From positions 186,001 to 250,000 of the forward strand of contig JACKIC010000001.1 of the NCBI GenBank assembly GCA_020638655.1: DNA of 64,000 nt. The letters run 5' to 3'. The stretch's first letter is position 1; each line of letters opens with the position of its first letter. A program made the position numbers and the translations under genes. This document shows, in pieces, positions 63,590 through 64,000 of this stretch. The notes beneath the pieces were generated by a model. It had not been told where the DNA came from. It saw only the letters and a list, made by a program, of their open reading frames with translations, and did not search any database. Origin of the DNA: Planctomycetota bacterium. Its GTDB lineage: Bacteria > Planctomycetota > UBA1135 > UBA2386.

Positions 63590-64000
63590 CACGGCACCAG
63601 CACGATCTTGCCGAGCGCCTGGCGTTCTTCGAGCAGACGGTGCGCCTCGCCGACCTCGGCCATCGGCAGCGAACGGTCGACGACGGCGCGCAGCGCGCCC
63701 TGTTCGAACAGCCGCAGGATCGTGCGCAGGTCGCCCTTGCTGCCCATGGTCGAGCCCAGGATCGACAGGCTCTTGAAGAACACCGCGTGCAGCGACAGCG
63801 GCACGTTGCCGCCCGTGGTCGCGCCGCAGGTCACCAGTCGCCCGCCGCGCTGCAGGCACTTCAGTGAGCCGGCAAAGGTCGCCTCGCCGACGTGCTCGAA
63901 CACGACCTGCACGCCGGCCTTGCCGGTGATGCGGCGCACCTCGTCGGCGAAGTCGACGGCGCGGTAGTCGATCACGTGGTGCGCGCCGAGCGCCGCGACC
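63589..64000 (-). CDS. Zinc-type alcohol dehydrogenase/quinone oxidoreductase, C-terminal part
   Basis: The visible 136 codons are the C-terminal nucleotide-binding half: VVFEHVGEATFAGSL, GRLVTCGATTGGNVPL, GSTMGSKGDLRTIL and the tail EERQALGKIVLV, as in MDR-superfamily quinone or alcohol dehydrogenases. The 5' end with the catalytic zinc and Rossmann GxGxxG lies beyond the window. First gene of the AlkB/beta-oxidation operon. Substrate unknown. Confidence 0.88.
   Translation of the reverse strand, partial: VAALGAHHVIDYRAVDFADEVRRITGKAGVQVVFEHVGEATFAGSLKCLQRGGRLVTCGATTGGNVPLSLHAVFFKSLSILGSTMGSKGDLRTILRLFEQGALRAVVDRSLPMAEVGEAHRLLEERQALGKIVLVP

Overview
The window is about 70% GC, gene-dense (no gene-free stretch longer than about 220 bases) and chromosomal in character: no tRNA, rRNA, CRISPR array, transposase or phage gene was seen. 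The best guess for the source is a planctomycete-like bacterium. This rests on an ECF sigma factor of the TIGR02999 type, a Ser/Thr kinase with the matching N-terminal extension, caspase-like and formylglycine-enzyme-like secreted proteins, VCBS/FG-GAP proteins, very large multihaem cytochromes and many long secreted proteins of unknown function. This is inference from gene content, not a phylogeny.

Layout. 1-9366: a partial thioredoxin-like gene broken by one in-frame TGA (candidate selenoprotein), an esterase, two large secreted proteins, a YeiH-type exporter divergent from a LysR regulator, and a coupled DUF971/unknown pair. 9443-11825: a secreted protein, mobA and a DTW-domain tRNA-modification gene whose end runs into a 91-bp inverted repeat. 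11893-22184 (all minus): a candidate porin-cytochrome electron conduit made of a DUF2959 lipoprotein, a membrane FAD/4Fe-4S/haem-b-like protein, a 23-CXXCH cytochrome, an outer-membrane barrel, a 7-CXXCH cytochrome and an 11-CXXCH cytochrome. 22394-31457 (all plus): a metallo-beta-lactamase-fold hydrolase, YceH-like protein, HtpG, nitroreductase, an NMT1-like binding protein translationally coupled to a hybrid histidine kinase, and SelO (Cys form). 31465-35170 (minus): M14 peptidase, hemerythrin and an NTF2-like lipoprotein, all coupled. 36545-48617 (all minus): an eight-gene run with sigma factor, glycine-zipper protein, two lipoproteins, secreted metacaspase with DUF4384, DUF4384 lipoprotein, secreted caspase with an FGE-like domain, and Ser/Thr kinase. 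48762-55556 (plus): a MacAB-like tripartite exporter operon opened by a Cys-rich protein and closed by a Cys-rich lipoprotein. 55639-61197: secreted proteins, an HtrA-like protease without PDZ and a VCBS protein. 61251-64000 (minus): beta-oxidation-type hydroxyacyl-CoA dehydrogenase and enoyl-CoA hydratase, AlkB and a partial zinc-type dehydrogenase.

Working together. In the cytochrome cluster the likely flow is reductant to FAD and Fe-S, then membrane haem b, the long periplasmic haem chain and across the outer membrane; direction and substrate are not visible. In the caspase region, regulators (sigma factor, kinase) bracket a set of exported proteins, suggesting one envelope-located regulon. 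A further pattern is that 13 of 16 non-lipoprotein signal peptides put Gln at the likely +1 position.
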